A stretch of DNA of 32,893 bases from an uncultured Ignavibacteria bacterium (GCA_937872315.1 CALMST010000125.1:1-32893); one strand, 5' to 3'; positions 1-9,326 are shown, counted from the stretch's first letter. Made by a program: numbers and translations. Notes: generated from the sequence alone by a model not told the origin.

Positions 1-813
1 TATAAAACTGTAAATGGCGGTATCAACTGGATTTATAAACCGCTTTCAAATCAGGTTGTAAATATGTTCTCAATGGACTGGACTGATCAGTATAACGGCA
101 TCGTTACCGGCACACAGGGATATACTGCCAAGACTGCGGACGGCGGAAACACCTGGAACATAAGAAATACCGGAAGTTCAACAATTCTCGGTGCTTTCAT
201 GACAAGCAAGGATACCGTATTTGTCGGATGTGACAGAAATGTTTACGGCGCTCTTTTCAGATTATATGATAATATCCCGACCATTACAGTTAATCTGACA
301 ATGGGAATAGAAGGTTTCTGGAATGGTACAGAGCAGATATCGGATACTGCCAGATGTTATCTCAGAAGTTCAAATTCGCCATATTCTATCATCGATTCTT
401 CAAAAGCATATTTGTCAACATGGGGTTTTGCAACATTTGTATTTAACAATGCACCGTCCGGATCTTATTACATTCAGACAGGACAAAGAAATTCACTTGA
501 GACCTGGAGCGCAGTTCCTGTAAATCTTGTCAGCGGAGGTGTATCAGAAAATTATGATTTCACAACATCCTCTTCAATGGCTTACGGAAATAACACTGCA
601 TTAAAATCCGGAAGATATTGTAATTTCAGCGGAGATGTAAATCAGAATGGATTGATTGATCTCACGGATGTTGTGCTGATAAATAATGCTTCATCGGTTT
701 TTGCAGAAGGATATGTTGTTCAGGATGTGAACGGGGATGATATAGTTGATCTTTCGGATCTTATTATAGGATTAAATAATGCATCTGTGTTTGTTTCAAA
801 GATCACTCCATGA
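1..813 (+). CDS. Secreted Ycf48-like propeller protein with dockerin-like tail, C-terminal fragment
   Basis: The reading frame is open from base 1, so this is the 3' end of a gene that starts upstream. The first codons encode a complete Asp-box (KTVNGGINW), and a second (KTADGGNTW) follows near residue 42. Then come the beta-sandwich with the HRNSLETW-type motif (here QRNSLETWSA) and a C-terminal dockerin-like module. Its two calcium-loop-like segments are DVNQNGLIDLTD and DVNGDDIVDLSD, both with acidic or Asn residues at the expected ligand positions. The protein ends in KITP, as its paralogues do. It is the first of six tandem paralogues. It should be secreted, but the signal peptide is outside the window. 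Ycf48-like propellers outside phototrophs have no established role, so no function is assigned. Confidence 0.9.
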   Translation, partial: YKTVNGGINWIYKPLSNQVVNMFSMDWTDQYNGIVTGTQGYTAKTADGGNTWNIRNTGSSTILGAFMTSKDTVFVGCDRNVYGALFRLYDNIPTITVNLTMGIEGFWNGTEQISDTARCYLRSSNSPYSIIDSSKAYLSTWGFATFVFNNAPSGSYYIQTGQRNSLETWSAVPVNLVSGGVSENYDFTTSSSMAYGNNTALKSGRYCNFSGDVNQNGLIDLTDVVLINNASSVFAEGYVVQDVNGDDIVDLSDLIIGLNNASVFVSKITP

Positions 814-862
814 TCTATCATTAAATAGCATTTATTTGTTTCCAATAAAGGAGAAAAATAAA

Positions 863-934
863 ATGGGAAAACAGCAATTTGCAAAATTAAATATGTCTTT
901 AAAAATTTGTAGTTTTGTACACATAAATCAATAA
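863..934 (+). CDS. Possible 23-residue small ORF behind a strong ribosome-binding site
   Basis: ATG at 863 follows AAAGGAG (about 848-853) at a workable spacing and opens a 23-codon frame ending TAA at 934, six bases before the terminator hairpin at 940. The peptide begins MGKQQFAK and has no clear membrane segment. It is notable because the propeller genes around it have no Shine-Dalgarno. It may be only a chance frame in the 3' UTR of the preceding gene. Nothing is recognised in it. Confidence 0.2.
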   Translation: MGKQQFAKLNMSLKICSFVHINQ

Positions 935-939
935 CACTT

Positions 940-976
940 CCCGGTGGTGAATACATTATCCGCCGGGATTTTTTTA
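940..976 (+). terminator. Rho-independent terminator of the first propeller gene
   Basis: CCCGGTGG (940-947) pairs with CCGCCGGG (960-967) with one G-T wobble around a 12-base loop. A run of seven T follows. Confidence 0.85.
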
Positions 977-1028
977 TAAAATTTGTCAATGAGTTTCATA
1001 AATAAGTCCTGTTATAATTGTATAACTT

Positions 1029-1128
1029 GGGTATATTTTATCTTAATTTGGGATGAATTTGTATAAATTCAGGCAAATTTTCCGATTTATTTTAAAAAAA
1101 ATGGGTATTCTGTAAAAAACTTTCTTTG
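1029..1128 (+). promoter_or_regulatory. Twin GGGTAT promoter element upstream of the 1186 gene
   Basis: GGGTAT boxes lie at 1029-1034 and 1103-1108, 74 bp apart. The proximal box is followed by CTTTCTTTG ending at 1128 (26 bp from the box start). It sits 83 bp before the ATG. The same layout recurs upstream of the four other complete propeller genes. The CTTTG element is positioned like the -7 element of Bacteroidetes promoters, with GGGTAT in place of the usual -33 TTG. That reading is inference. Confidence 0.65.
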
Positions 1129-1185
1129 ATTTTTTTGATGATGTTCAGTAAATTAATAAAACATTTTTTTAATTAATTTATAAAA

Positions 1186-3678
1186 ATGAAATTAAAACTT
1201 ATTACACTCATAATTTTTACAGCTTTATTTTTTCAAAATTCTTTTTCACAGCAAAATGCAAACGGATGGTACTGGATCAATAATCAGCCACAGGGAAATA
1301 GTCTTAACTGGGTTCAGATCATTGATGCGACTCATTACTATGCAATCGGAGACAAAGGTACTTTCATGAAATCAACGGATGGCGGAGATTCCTGGAGGAT
1401 AAATTCACAGGCGGGAAATCCTGAACCGTTTTTTGGTTCCGGCGGAACTCTCGATCTTAAGACTGCATGGTTCTTTGATGCTAATACAGGATTTGTAGGC
1501 GGTCAAAACGCAAATGATTCCGGTATTTCATATATCGGCAGAACAACAGACGGAGGTGAAACTTTTACAAGAATATCCTTAAATAATGGTTCAGGCTATG
1601 CAAGGATAAATGCGTTTTATTTTCTTAATGCCAATACAGGTTACCTTTGCGGAAATGAAAATGTAAGGCTTATGAAAACAACCAACGGCGGATTTAACTG
1701 GACTCTTGTTCCTAATCTTCCGGTGGATCCGTATAATTATTTAAGCATTTATGTTAAAGATGTAAATAACATCATGCTCGGAACTGAGTTTTACGCTAAT
1801 AACGGTATAATTCTGAGAACCACAAATGGCGCAGCTACCTGGAATGTGGACAACCTTCCCGGAACAACAGGTCTGAACATCAATGCTATTGATTTTAAAG
1901 ATGCAAACACAGGATTCGTTGCCGCCGGTCCTACATATTTTGCTTATACAACAAACTCCGGAATCAGCTGGACTCAATCGGTTTTTCCTAATAATGAACA
2001 GGAGTTGTATGATTTAAAAGTAATCGGTTCAAATGTGTATGTTTTAGGATCCTATGAATCATATTTTTATACTTCTGATTTAGGTGTAACCTGGGATTCC
2101 GTAAACTTCAGTGATCCTTCCAATCTTAATCAGCCATATACTTTCCTAGTGTATGCATTTGATATTGTAGGAAGCAATCAGATCGTCGTCGGAATAAACG
2201 GAAAAGTAAATGTTAGTTTTGATGACGGAGCTTCATGGAGAAATAAAAATTATTCAGTCGGAAACAATGAAGATACTTATCCATGTATCTTTGCCTTAAA
2301 AGGAACAAATGAAGTATGGGCAGGGTCGGAGTTTACCAGCAAAGTTCTTCATTCAACCAACAGCGGGGCAAACTGGACCATACAACAGACAAATGTAAAT
2401 ACTATTATAAATGATCTTGTTATGGTGACATCCCAGGTCGGATATTTTGCTGCGGGAAATCCATTCAACGGTCAGGGCGGAAAGACATACAGAACAATAA
2501 ACGGCGGTACAAACTGGGTTCAGCTTAATATTCCCAATTCGAATCAACCATTGTATGATATAGATTTTGTGGATATTTATACAGGATGGGTATTCGGAGG
2601 GCAGTTTAACGGAGGCGCAATAATTTCCAAAACGACAAATGCAGGTGTAACCTGGGTAAGTCAGGTCACCTCGCCTTTAACCAATAATGTAATACCTACA
2701 GGAGATATGTCAGATGCCAATAATGGTTATTGCGTAAGCGCGGAGAAAGTTTTTAAAACAACTAATGGTGGAACAACATGGAGTTTACTTAATACTACTC
2801 CTGTGAATCTGATCGGTAATGATGTGAAAACATTTTCTGCCAGTACTGTATATATAGCAAGTGATAAGGAATTGTTTATATCCACTGACGGAGGAGCTAC
2901 CTGGACACAAAAAACTATAGGAACGGGTAATTTGAGAGGGATGGACTGGACTGATCAGAATAACGGAACAGTTGTGGGAGTTGAAGGATATACTGCTAGA
3001 ACGACAAATGCCGGAGATACTTGGACTTACAGAAATACAGGTACTTCAACAATAAAAGGTGTATCAATGGTAAGCTCTGATACTGTATATGCTTCATGTA
3101 ACCTTAATGATTACGGCGCATTATTCAGACTGGTGGATGCGAATACTTCCGTTACACTGAATCTAACCATTGGTATACAGGGATTCTGGAACGGCACAAC
3201 ACAGGTTAGTGATACGGTCGATATTCATCTTATGAATTCTGTTTCTCCTTTTAATGAGATAGAATCAGTAAGCGGAGTACTTAACACAAACGGACAGGGA
3301 ACTTTCATATTCAACTCTGCTCCGTCAGGCAATTATTATATAAAGATCACTCACAGAAATTCTCTTGAAACCTGGAATGCATCTCCGGTAGCTTTAACTG
3401 CCGGCGGTTCACTTAGCTATAATTTTACCACATCCGCTTCTCAGGCATACGGAAATAATACCATTCTTACATCAGGCAGATACTGCGATTACAGCGGTGA
3501 TGTTACGCAGGAAGGTTCCGTTGATCTTAATGATGTAGTGGATGTAAACAATGCTTCATCAGTATTTACAACGGGATATGTGGTTCAGGATGTAACTGGT
3601 GATAATCTTGTTGATCTGTCTGATCTTATTATAACATTTAATAATGCTTCCTTATTTGTTGCAGCAATAACACCATGA
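1186..3678 (+). CDS. Secreted 13-blade Ycf48-like propeller protein with dockerin-like tail (paralogue 2)
   Basis: The 830 residues begin with a signal peptide (about 1-21, ending QNSFS before QQNANGW). A long propeller region follows, with 13 Asp-box motifs of the form S/T-x-[DN]-x-G-x-x-W, such as KSTDGGDSW and KTTNGGTTW. The sixth box is the characteristic YTSDLGVTW. A beta-sandwich (about 650-760) carries THRNSLETWNA, and residues 770-830 are dockerin-like. The first calcium-loop-like segment is degenerate (DVTQEGSVDLND); the second is DVTGDNLVDLSD. The leader is A/T-rich without a Shine-Dalgarno. The gene is monocistronic, between a twin-GGGTAT element and a terminator. Within the sandwich it lacks the Cys found in its paralogues (DIHLMN instead of xCHLRN). 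An extracellular or surface location is inferred; no function is known. Thirteen blades could form two fused propellers. Confidence 0.93.
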   Translation: MKLKLITLIIFTALFFQNSFSQQNANGWYWINNQPQGNSLNWVQIIDATHYYAIGDKGTFMKSTDGGDSWRINSQAGNPEPFFGSGGTLDLKTAWFFDANTGFVGGQNANDSGISYIGRTTDGGETFTRISLNNGSGYARINAFYFLNANTGYLCGNENVRLMKTTNGGFNWTLVPNLPVDPYNYLSIYVKDVNNIMLGTEFYANNGIILRTTNGAATWNVDNLPGTTGLNINAIDFKDANTGFVAAGPTYFAYTTNSGISWTQSVFPNNEQELYDLKVIGSNVYVLGSYESYFYTSDLGVTWDSVNFSDPSNLNQPYTFLVYAFDIVGSNQIVVGINGKVNVSFDDGASWRNKNYSVGNNEDTYPCIFALKGTNEVWAGSEFTSKVLHSTNSGANWTIQQTNVNTIINDLVMVTSQVGYFAAGNPFNGQGGKTYRTINGGTNWVQLNIPNSNQPLYDIDFVDIYTGWVFGGQFNGGAIISKTTNAGVTWVSQVTSPLTNNVIPTGDMSDANNGYCVSAEKVFKTTNGGTTWSLLNTTPVNLIGNDVKTFSASTVYIASDKELFISTDGGATWTQKTIGTGNLRGMDWTDQNNGTVVGVEGYTARTTNAGDTWTYRNTGTSTIKGVSMVSSDTVYASCNLNDYGALFRLVDANTSVTLNLTIGIQGFWNGTTQVSDTVDIHLMNSVSPFNEIESVSGVLNTNGQGTFIFNSAPSGNYYIKITHRNSLETWNASPVALTAGGSLSYNFTTSASQAYGNNTILTSGRYCDYSGDVTQEGSVDLNDVVDVNNASSVFTTGYVVQDVTGDNLVDLSDLIITFNNASLFVAAITP
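3508..3599 (+). repeat. 92-bp segment identical to 6319-6410
   Basis: These 92 bases of the dockerin-coding part of paralogue 2 match bases 6319-6410 of paralogue 3 exactly. The equivalent stretch of paralogue 4 encodes the same residues but differs at many third positions. This points to recent sequence exchange between paralogues 2 and 3. Confidence 0.85.
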
Positions 3679-3755
3679 ATGTGAAGATAAAAGCTGAAGG
3701 TATGGATTTACTTTTAACAAACTTACTTTAAGTTCGTTTTAAAAAATAATATGAA

Positions 3756-3785
3756 GCCCGGAGATAATCTCCGGGCTTTTTGTTT
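3756..3785 (+). terminator. Rho-independent terminator after paralogue 2
   Basis: GCCCGGAGA (3756-3764) and TCTCCGGGC (3768-3776) form a perfect 9-bp stem with a 3-base loop. A T-rich tail follows. Confidence 0.93.
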
Positions 3786-3807
3786 TTATATGAATGATCA
3801 TAAAATT

Positions 3808-3909
3808 GGGTATTAAAAAACATATAATAGCATTCTGTGAGTCCGTAAACCTAATAAATTTTTAGAAGATAAATTTTATAATGGGTATTTTATTTAATAA
3901 CTTTCTTTG
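3808..3909 (+). promoter_or_regulatory. Twin GGGTAT promoter element upstream of the 3967 gene
   Basis: GGGTAT boxes at 3808-3813 and 3883-3888 are 75 bp apart. CTTTCTTTG ends at 3909, 27 bp from the proximal box start. The distance from the proximal box to the ATG at 3967 is 84 bp, inside the 81-89 bp seen for the paralogues. An ATG at 3919 would give only 36 bp and would leave a leader of about 10 bases, so the element supports the downstream start. Confidence 0.65.
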
Positions 3910-3966
3910 TTATAAAAAATGCCATTACATACTTTTACAAAAATTTTAATAAATAATAAAAATAAA

Positions 3967-6489
3967 ATGAAAATTTTACTAAAACTTTCCATCTTACTTT
4001 TTCTGCTATTTTTTGTTTTTCAGAATTCATATTCCCAGCAAAACATTAATGGCTGGTTCTGGGTAAACGGGCAGCCCCAGTCAAATGATCTTAACTGGAT
4101 ACAGATACTGGACGCGTCACATTATTTTGCAGCAGGGGATAATGGTACATTCATGAAATCTTCAGACGGCGGGGATACCTGGATTATCAATTCACAGGCC
4201 GGGGTTCCTGATCCTGCATATGGTTCGGGCAGTACTTACAGACTTTATTCAGGATGGTTTTTTGATGAAAATAACGGAATTGTAACAGGACAATCAGTTT
4301 ATAACCAGCAGGCATATATAAGGAGAACTACAAACGGCGGAGAATCATTTAGCTCAATTGGTCTTGGCGTTGGAGCAGGAGCGGGTGTTTCGAGAGTCAA
4401 TGATATCTGTTTTATTAATTCCGCTACGGGATACATTTGCGGTAACAATAATATAAAGGCTATGAAGACAACAGACGGAGGTTTAAGCTGGATTCAAATG
4501 CCCAATCTGCCAATTGCAAGTTATACATATAATAGTATGTATGCTGTTGATGAAAACAATATCTATCTTGGTTTGGAATCTGAAGGTGTCCACAGAAAAA
4601 TTGTGAGAACATCAAATGGCGGCGCAACATGGATCGATCAGACTCTTCCAGGTTCTACTGCTATGACTGTAAATGGAATTGAATTCCAAAATTTAAATAC
4701 CGGATATATATGCGGAAGCGGATCAGTAGGAAATCTGACATATTTTGCATTTACAACCGATGCGGGAGCAAACTGGACTCAGGCAGTTTTCCCGAATAAC
4801 AATTTTGGTTTAAAGGATCTTAAAATTATAGGCTCCAATGTTTACACATTAAACTCTTTTAATTCTTATTATTATACTTCTGATTTAGGGGTAACCTGGG
4901 ATTCAGTAAATTACGGTGATCCTTCGAATATTTATCAGCCTGTAATTTCAAATTATAATGCATTTGATATAAATGGTTCTGATATAATTACTGTGGGTTT
5001 ATTCGGAAAAATGAACGTAAGTAATGATGGCGGTTCATCATGGAGAAATAAAAATTATACTGTGGATTATAATAATTACTGTTTTTCTTCTGTATATGCT
5101 TTGCGGGGAACACAAAAGGTTTGGGCCGGAGCTTTCGGCGGAGGTCTGATCTTGTATTCTACAAACAGAGGAACAAACTGGACCTTGATCCAGACATCTG
5201 CTCCCGAATCATTTGAAGATATTGAAATGACAGATGCAAATACAGGATATGCTGCAGGTGGAAATATTAATTTTGGAGGATATTGTTATAAAACTACTAA
5301 TGGTGGAGCTAACTGGTCTCCCACTGCACCGCTTCCAACTCCAACTATCAAAAGTAATGGTTTATCTTTTGTAAATTCAAATACTGGATGGGTTTTCGGA
5401 GGAAGTCCGTTTGGAAATACCAATCAGATCAGTAAGACCACAAACGGCGGGGCTACATGGTTTGGGCAGCCTTTCAGTCCGACGAATGGTTTGCCAATTA
5501 ATGACGGGGACATGGCTAATGCCAGTACGGGATATTGTGTGGGTTCGAAAATATATAAGACTACTAATGGCGGAAGTAACTGGAACGCGATCACGACTCT
5601 GCCTTCAGGTTTGAACTGGAGCATTGTTCAGACTTTTTCTCCATCTACATTATATCTCGGAGGAAGTCATAGAATTTATAAATCCTTTGATGGCGGTTTA
5701 ACCTGGGATTCAGTTTTCATACCATCAACATTACCAAGTATTGCCAATATGGACTGGGTGGATCTGAATAACGGCACTGTTGTAGGAACTGCAGGGTATA
5801 CAGCTAAAACAACTGACGGGGGAATGACCTGGTCAGAAAGAAATACAGGTACTTCGACTTTAACGGGAGTGTCAATGGCAAACAAAGATACTGTATTTGC
5901 TGCCTGCGACAGGAATGTATGGGGAGCAGTTTTAAGATTGTATGATATTCCATCGAATATAACAACATTGAATCTTACAGTCGGAATAGAAGGTTTCTGG
6001 AACGGCAATACACAGGTAAGCGATACTGTGAAATGTCATTTAAGAAATTCTGTTTCTCCGTTTGCTGAGATAGAGGTTGCTTCAGCAGTTACAGATAACT
6101 CAGGTTACGGATCATTTAATTTTTCCAGTCCACTATCCGGATCCTATTATTTAGAGATCACTCACAGAAATTCTCTTGAAACATGGAATGCTTCACCCAT
6201 AGTTCTGTCAACCGGAGGTTCATATAATTATAACTTTACAACTTCCGCATCTCAGGCGTATGGAAACAATTTGATACTTACATCCGGAAGATACTGCGAT
6301 TACAGCGGCGATGTGACACAGGAAGGTTCCGTTGATCTTAATGATGTAGTGGATGTAAACAATGCTTCATCAGTATTTACAACGGGATATGTGGTTCAGG
6401 ATGTAACTGGAGATAATCTTGTTGATCTTTCTGACCTTATTATAACATTCAATAATGCTTCGATGTTTGTTACAAAAATTAGCCCATGA
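3967..6489 (+). CDS. Secreted 13-blade Ycf48-like propeller protein with dockerin-like tail (paralogue 3)
   Basis: I start at 3967 (MKILLKLSILLF), which gives 840 residues. This start aligns with the signal peptides of the other paralogues and keeps the promoter-to-ATG distance constant. The frame could also start at 3919, adding 16 residues before the signal peptide. The architecture matches the other array members. There is a signal peptide ending QNSYS, then 13 Asp-boxes (KSSDGGDTW first, KTTDGGMTW last), a sandwich with THRNSLETWNA, and a 61-residue dockerin-like end finishing KISP. The first loop is DVTQEGSVDLND, as in paralogues 2 and 4. It has its own promoter element and terminator. 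It is probably exported; its function is unknown. Confidence 0.92.
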   Translation: MKILLKLSILLFLLFFVFQNSYSQQNINGWFWVNGQPQSNDLNWIQILDASHYFAAGDNGTFMKSSDGGDTWIINSQAGVPDPAYGSGSTYRLYSGWFFDENNGIVTGQSVYNQQAYIRRTTNGGESFSSIGLGVGAGAGVSRVNDICFINSATGYICGNNNIKAMKTTDGGLSWIQMPNLPIASYTYNSMYAVDENNIYLGLESEGVHRKIVRTSNGGATWIDQTLPGSTAMTVNGIEFQNLNTGYICGSGSVGNLTYFAFTTDAGANWTQAVFPNNNFGLKDLKIIGSNVYTLNSFNSYYYTSDLGVTWDSVNYGDPSNIYQPVISNYNAFDINGSDIITVGLFGKMNVSNDGGSSWRNKNYTVDYNNYCFSSVYALRGTQKVWAGAFGGGLILYSTNRGTNWTLIQTSAPESFEDIEMTDANTGYAAGGNINFGGYCYKTTNGGANWSPTAPLPTPTIKSNGLSFVNSNTGWVFGGSPFGNTNQISKTTNGGATWFGQPFSPTNGLPINDGDMANASTGYCVGSKIYKTTNGGSNWNAITTLPSGLNWSIVQTFSPSTLYLGGSHRIYKSFDGGLTWDSVFIPSTLPSIANMDWVDLNNGTVVGTAGYTAKTTDGGMTWSERNTGTSTLTGVSMANKDTVFAACDRNVWGAVLRLYDIPSNITTLNLTVGIEGFWNGNTQVSDTVKCHLRNSVSPFAEIEVASAVTDNSGYGSFNFSSPLSGSYYLEITHRNSLETWNASPIVLSTGGSYNYNFTTSASQAYGNNLILTSGRYCDYSGDVTQEGSVDLNDVVDVNNASSVFTTGYVVQDVTGDNLVDLSDLIITFNNASMFVTKISP
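6319..6410 (+). repeat. 92-bp segment identical to 3508-3599
   Basis: This is the second copy of the exact 92-bp match in the dockerin-coding ends of paralogues 2 and 3. Flanking sequence is similar but interrupted by mismatches, as expected at the edge of a conversion tract. Confidence 0.85.
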
Positions 6490-6553
6490 TAAATGAAGTT
6501 ATAATTTTTTTATTATGTTATTAAATTTTGAATGATTCATTATTCAATAATTA

Positions 6554-6590
6554 ACAGCCCGTTGATTTTCACCGGGCTGTTTCATTTTTA
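6554..6590 (+). terminator. Rho-independent terminator after paralogue 3
   Basis: ACAGCCCG (6554-6561) pairs perfectly with CGGGCTGT (6573-6580). A T-rich tail with one interruption follows. Confidence 0.88.
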
Positions 6591-6608
6591 CGGATGTTTT
6601 TCAAAAGT

Positions 6609-6711
6609 GGGTATAATCAGGCTTTGAAATATTTAATAATAGCTTAATAAAATATGTATACTAAATTATTACTACTTTTAGTATGGGTATTCTTTTAATT
6701 ATCTTTCCTTG
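6609..6711 (+). promoter_or_regulatory. Twin GGGTAT promoter element upstream of the 6774 gene
   Basis: GGGTAT boxes at 6609-6614 and 6685-6690 are 76 bp apart. CTTTCCTTG ends at 6711, 27 bp from the proximal box start. The ATG is 89 bp from the proximal box. Confidence 0.65.
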
Positions 6712-6773
6712 AAAAAAAATCTACCTTTATTTACTTTCATAAAATCTTTTTTATAATAAAAATAAAAATAAAA

Positions 6774-9272
6774 ATGAAAATTTTATTAAGATTTACCACC
6801 CTATTGTTTTTAGTTTTTTGTACTATTCAAAATTCTTATTCACAGCAAAATACAAACGGCTGGTACTGGATCAACAGCAGACCGCAATCCAACAATCTGA
6901 ACTGGACTCAGATAGTTAATGCTACAAATTATTATGCCGTAGGTGACGAAGGAACATTCATGAAATCCTCTGATGGAGGTGATACCTGGCTGATAAATAC
7001 AGCTGCAGGAATAATTGATCCTTTGTTCGGATCCGGCGGAACTTACAGATTAAATACAGGATGGTTCTTTGATGCTAATACAGGTTTGGTTGCCGGTCAG
7101 TCTGCTTCCGGTGACGGCGGTTTTGTCAGAAGAACTACCGACGGCGGTAATACATTCACTTCCATCGGACTCGGAGCTTCTTCCGGCGTTCCAAGGATTT
7201 CCGATATTTATTTTATGAATTCCACTACAGGTTATCTTTGCGGAAACAACAGCGTGAAAGCATATAAAACGACAAATGCCGGTCTGAACTGGACACCACT
7301 CCCGAATTTGCCTGTAAGCACTTCGGATTACAGTTCGATATATGCAATTAATGAAAACAATATACTCATCGGCCTGAATACTGATGGTACTTCAAGGCAT
7401 ATCTACAGAACAACCAATGCGGGCGCCACCTGGATCGATCAAACCTTGCCGGGAACAGTGATAGAGGATTTTGATGATATCCAGTTTCAGAATTCGACAA
7501 CCGGTTTCATAGGAGGAAATCCGTCTTATTTTGCATATACAACAGATGCAGGAGCAAACTGGACCCAGGCTATTTTTCCTAACAACCAGCAGGGAATATC
7601 TAAAATTAAAATTATAGGTTCGACCGTATATACACTTGGTTCATATTATTCTTTATACTATACTTCAAATCTGGGAGTCACCTGGGATTCTGTTAATTTC
7701 AGTGATCCGTCAAATCTGAATCAGCCGTTTCCGTTTATAGTGAATGATTTCGATATTAACGGAAGCAATCAGATCGTTGTGGGATATAACGGTAAAGTAA
7801 CAGTAAGCAATGACGGAGGAAACTCCTGGAGAAACAAAAATTATTCCGTGGGAAATGTAAATCTTACATTTCCATGTATTTTTGCTTTACCCGGAACGAC
7901 AAAAGTATGGGCAGGGGGAACAGGCGGACTTATACTTTATTCATCAAACAGCGGAACAAACTGGACAAAGCAGCAGACTTCTGCTCCTTACGGATTCTAT
8001 GATATTAAAATGCTGAATTCAAATACCGGCTATGCCTGCGGAGGATTGCTGATAGCCGGAGCCGGATATGTTTTTAAAACAACAAACGGCGGCAATTCCT
8101 GGCTACAGATACCTCTGTCAATACCCAATACACCATTATATGATCTTGATTTCATAGATGCAAATACAGGATGGATCTTCGGAGGTTATCCCTTCGGATC
8201 TCCGCCCATAATCTCAAGAACCACCAACGGTGGAGTTTCATGGACCAACCAGACCTCGACACCTGTGTTGGACGGAACAGTTGCTGCCGGTAGTTTTAAA
8301 GATGCAAATACCGGATATTTTACTTATGGTTCAAATCTTTTTAAAACAACAAACGGCGGGACAAACTGGAATATATTCCAAACATTTGCAGCTGATCTAT
8401 ATTGGTCTGTAGTCCAGTGTTTACCGGGAAATACAGTTTATCTGGGAGGAAATCGAAGAGTTTTAAAATCATTTGACGGTGGAAATACATGGGATACTGT
8501 TTACATACCTGCTGATAAACCTAATATATTCAACATGGACTGGTATGATCAGAACAATGGGACAGTTGTCGGGACTGCAGGTTACTCTGCCAAAACCCGT
8601 GACGGCGGAATTACCTGGACTGAAAGGAATCCGGGAAGCTCAACGCTTACGGGAGTTTCCATGTCAGCAAAGGATACAGTCTTTGCTTCATGCGACAGAA
8701 ATGTATATGGTGCTATTTTCAGATTATATGATTTTAACACCACTATTAACATTAATCTGACTGTTGGTATTCAGGGATTCTGGAACGGATCAGTTCAGGT
8801 AAGCGATACGGTAAAATGTCATTTAAGAAATGCATCCGCTCCCTACAATGAGGTGGAAGCGGTATCTGCTGTTTTAAATAATTCAGGATCTGCCGTCTTT
8901 GGTTTCAATTCAACACCTTCAGGTTTATATTATATAGAGATCACACACAGAAATTCTCTGGAGACCTGGAGCGCTTCCCCGCAGTTATTGTCTGCCGGAG
9001 GAACATTAAATTATAATTTCACAACTGCAGCATCACAGGCGTATGGAAACAATATTATACTTACTTCCGGAAGATACTGTGATTACAGCGGTGATGTGAC
9101 TCAGGAAGGTTCTGTTGATCTAAATGATGTGGTGGATGTAAATAATGCTTCATCTGTATTTACAACCGGCTATGTCGTTCAGGATGTAACAGGAGATAAT
9201 CTTGTAGATCTTTCCGATCTTATCATTACATTTAATAATGCATCTTTGTTTGTTACTTCAATTACTCCATAA
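6774..9272 (+). CDS. Secreted 13-blade Ycf48-like propeller protein with dockerin-like tail (paralogue 4)
   Basis: The 832 residues start with MKILLRFTTLLFLVF, a signal peptide ending QNSYS. Thirteen Asp-boxes follow, from KSSDGGDTW to KTRDGGITW, with YTSNLGVTW sixth. The sandwich carries KCHLRN and THRNSLETWSA. A conserved Cys (GRYCDYSG) precedes the dockerin-like end, whose protein sequence is almost identical to paralogues 2 and 3. At the DNA level it differs from them at many synonymous sites, so it has not shared their recent exchange. The leader is A-rich with no Shine-Dalgarno. It is monocistronic and convergent with the gene at 9392-10843. Extracellular location is inferred; no function is assigned. 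Confidence 0.93.
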   Translation: MKILLRFTTLLFLVFCTIQNSYSQQNTNGWYWINSRPQSNNLNWTQIVNATNYYAVGDEGTFMKSSDGGDTWLINTAAGIIDPLFGSGGTYRLNTGWFFDANTGLVAGQSASGDGGFVRRTTDGGNTFTSIGLGASSGVPRISDIYFMNSTTGYLCGNNSVKAYKTTNAGLNWTPLPNLPVSTSDYSSIYAINENNILIGLNTDGTSRHIYRTTNAGATWIDQTLPGTVIEDFDDIQFQNSTTGFIGGNPSYFAYTTDAGANWTQAIFPNNQQGISKIKIIGSTVYTLGSYYSLYYTSNLGVTWDSVNFSDPSNLNQPFPFIVNDFDINGSNQIVVGYNGKVTVSNDGGNSWRNKNYSVGNVNLTFPCIFALPGTTKVWAGGTGGLILYSSNSGTNWTKQQTSAPYGFYDIKMLNSNTGYACGGLLIAGAGYVFKTTNGGNSWLQIPLSIPNTPLYDLDFIDANTGWIFGGYPFGSPPIISRTTNGGVSWTNQTSTPVLDGTVAAGSFKDANTGYFTYGSNLFKTTNGGTNWNIFQTFAADLYWSVVQCLPGNTVYLGGNRRVLKSFDGGNTWDTVYIPADKPNIFNMDWYDQNNGTVVGTAGYSAKTRDGGITWTERNPGSSTLTGVSMSAKDTVFASCDRNVYGAIFRLYDFNTTININLTVGIQGFWNGSVQVSDTVKCHLRNASAPYNEVEAVSAVLNNSGSAVFGFNSTPSGLYYIEITHRNSLETWSASPQLLSAGGTLNYNFTTAASQAYGNNIILTSGRYCDYSGDVTQEGSVDLNDVVDVNNASSVFTTGYVVQDVTGDNLVDLSDLIITFNNASLFVTSITP

Positions 9273-9326
9273 ACATAAACAGATAAAGATTAGTGTATGA
9301 AATTAACATTGATCTGATTAATTCTA

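Noticed and set aside
720-989. 89-residue minus-strand frame over the end of the first propeller gene and its terminator
   Set aside because: It runs through a strong plus-strand hairpin terminator and the dockerin coding end; no homology or start signal.
5676-6008. Frames antisense to the propeller genes (also 1741-1977, 2353-2547, 15489-15695)
   Set aside because: They mirror the repeated Asp-box and sandwich coding sequence, recur at equivalent places in paralogues, and have no start signals.
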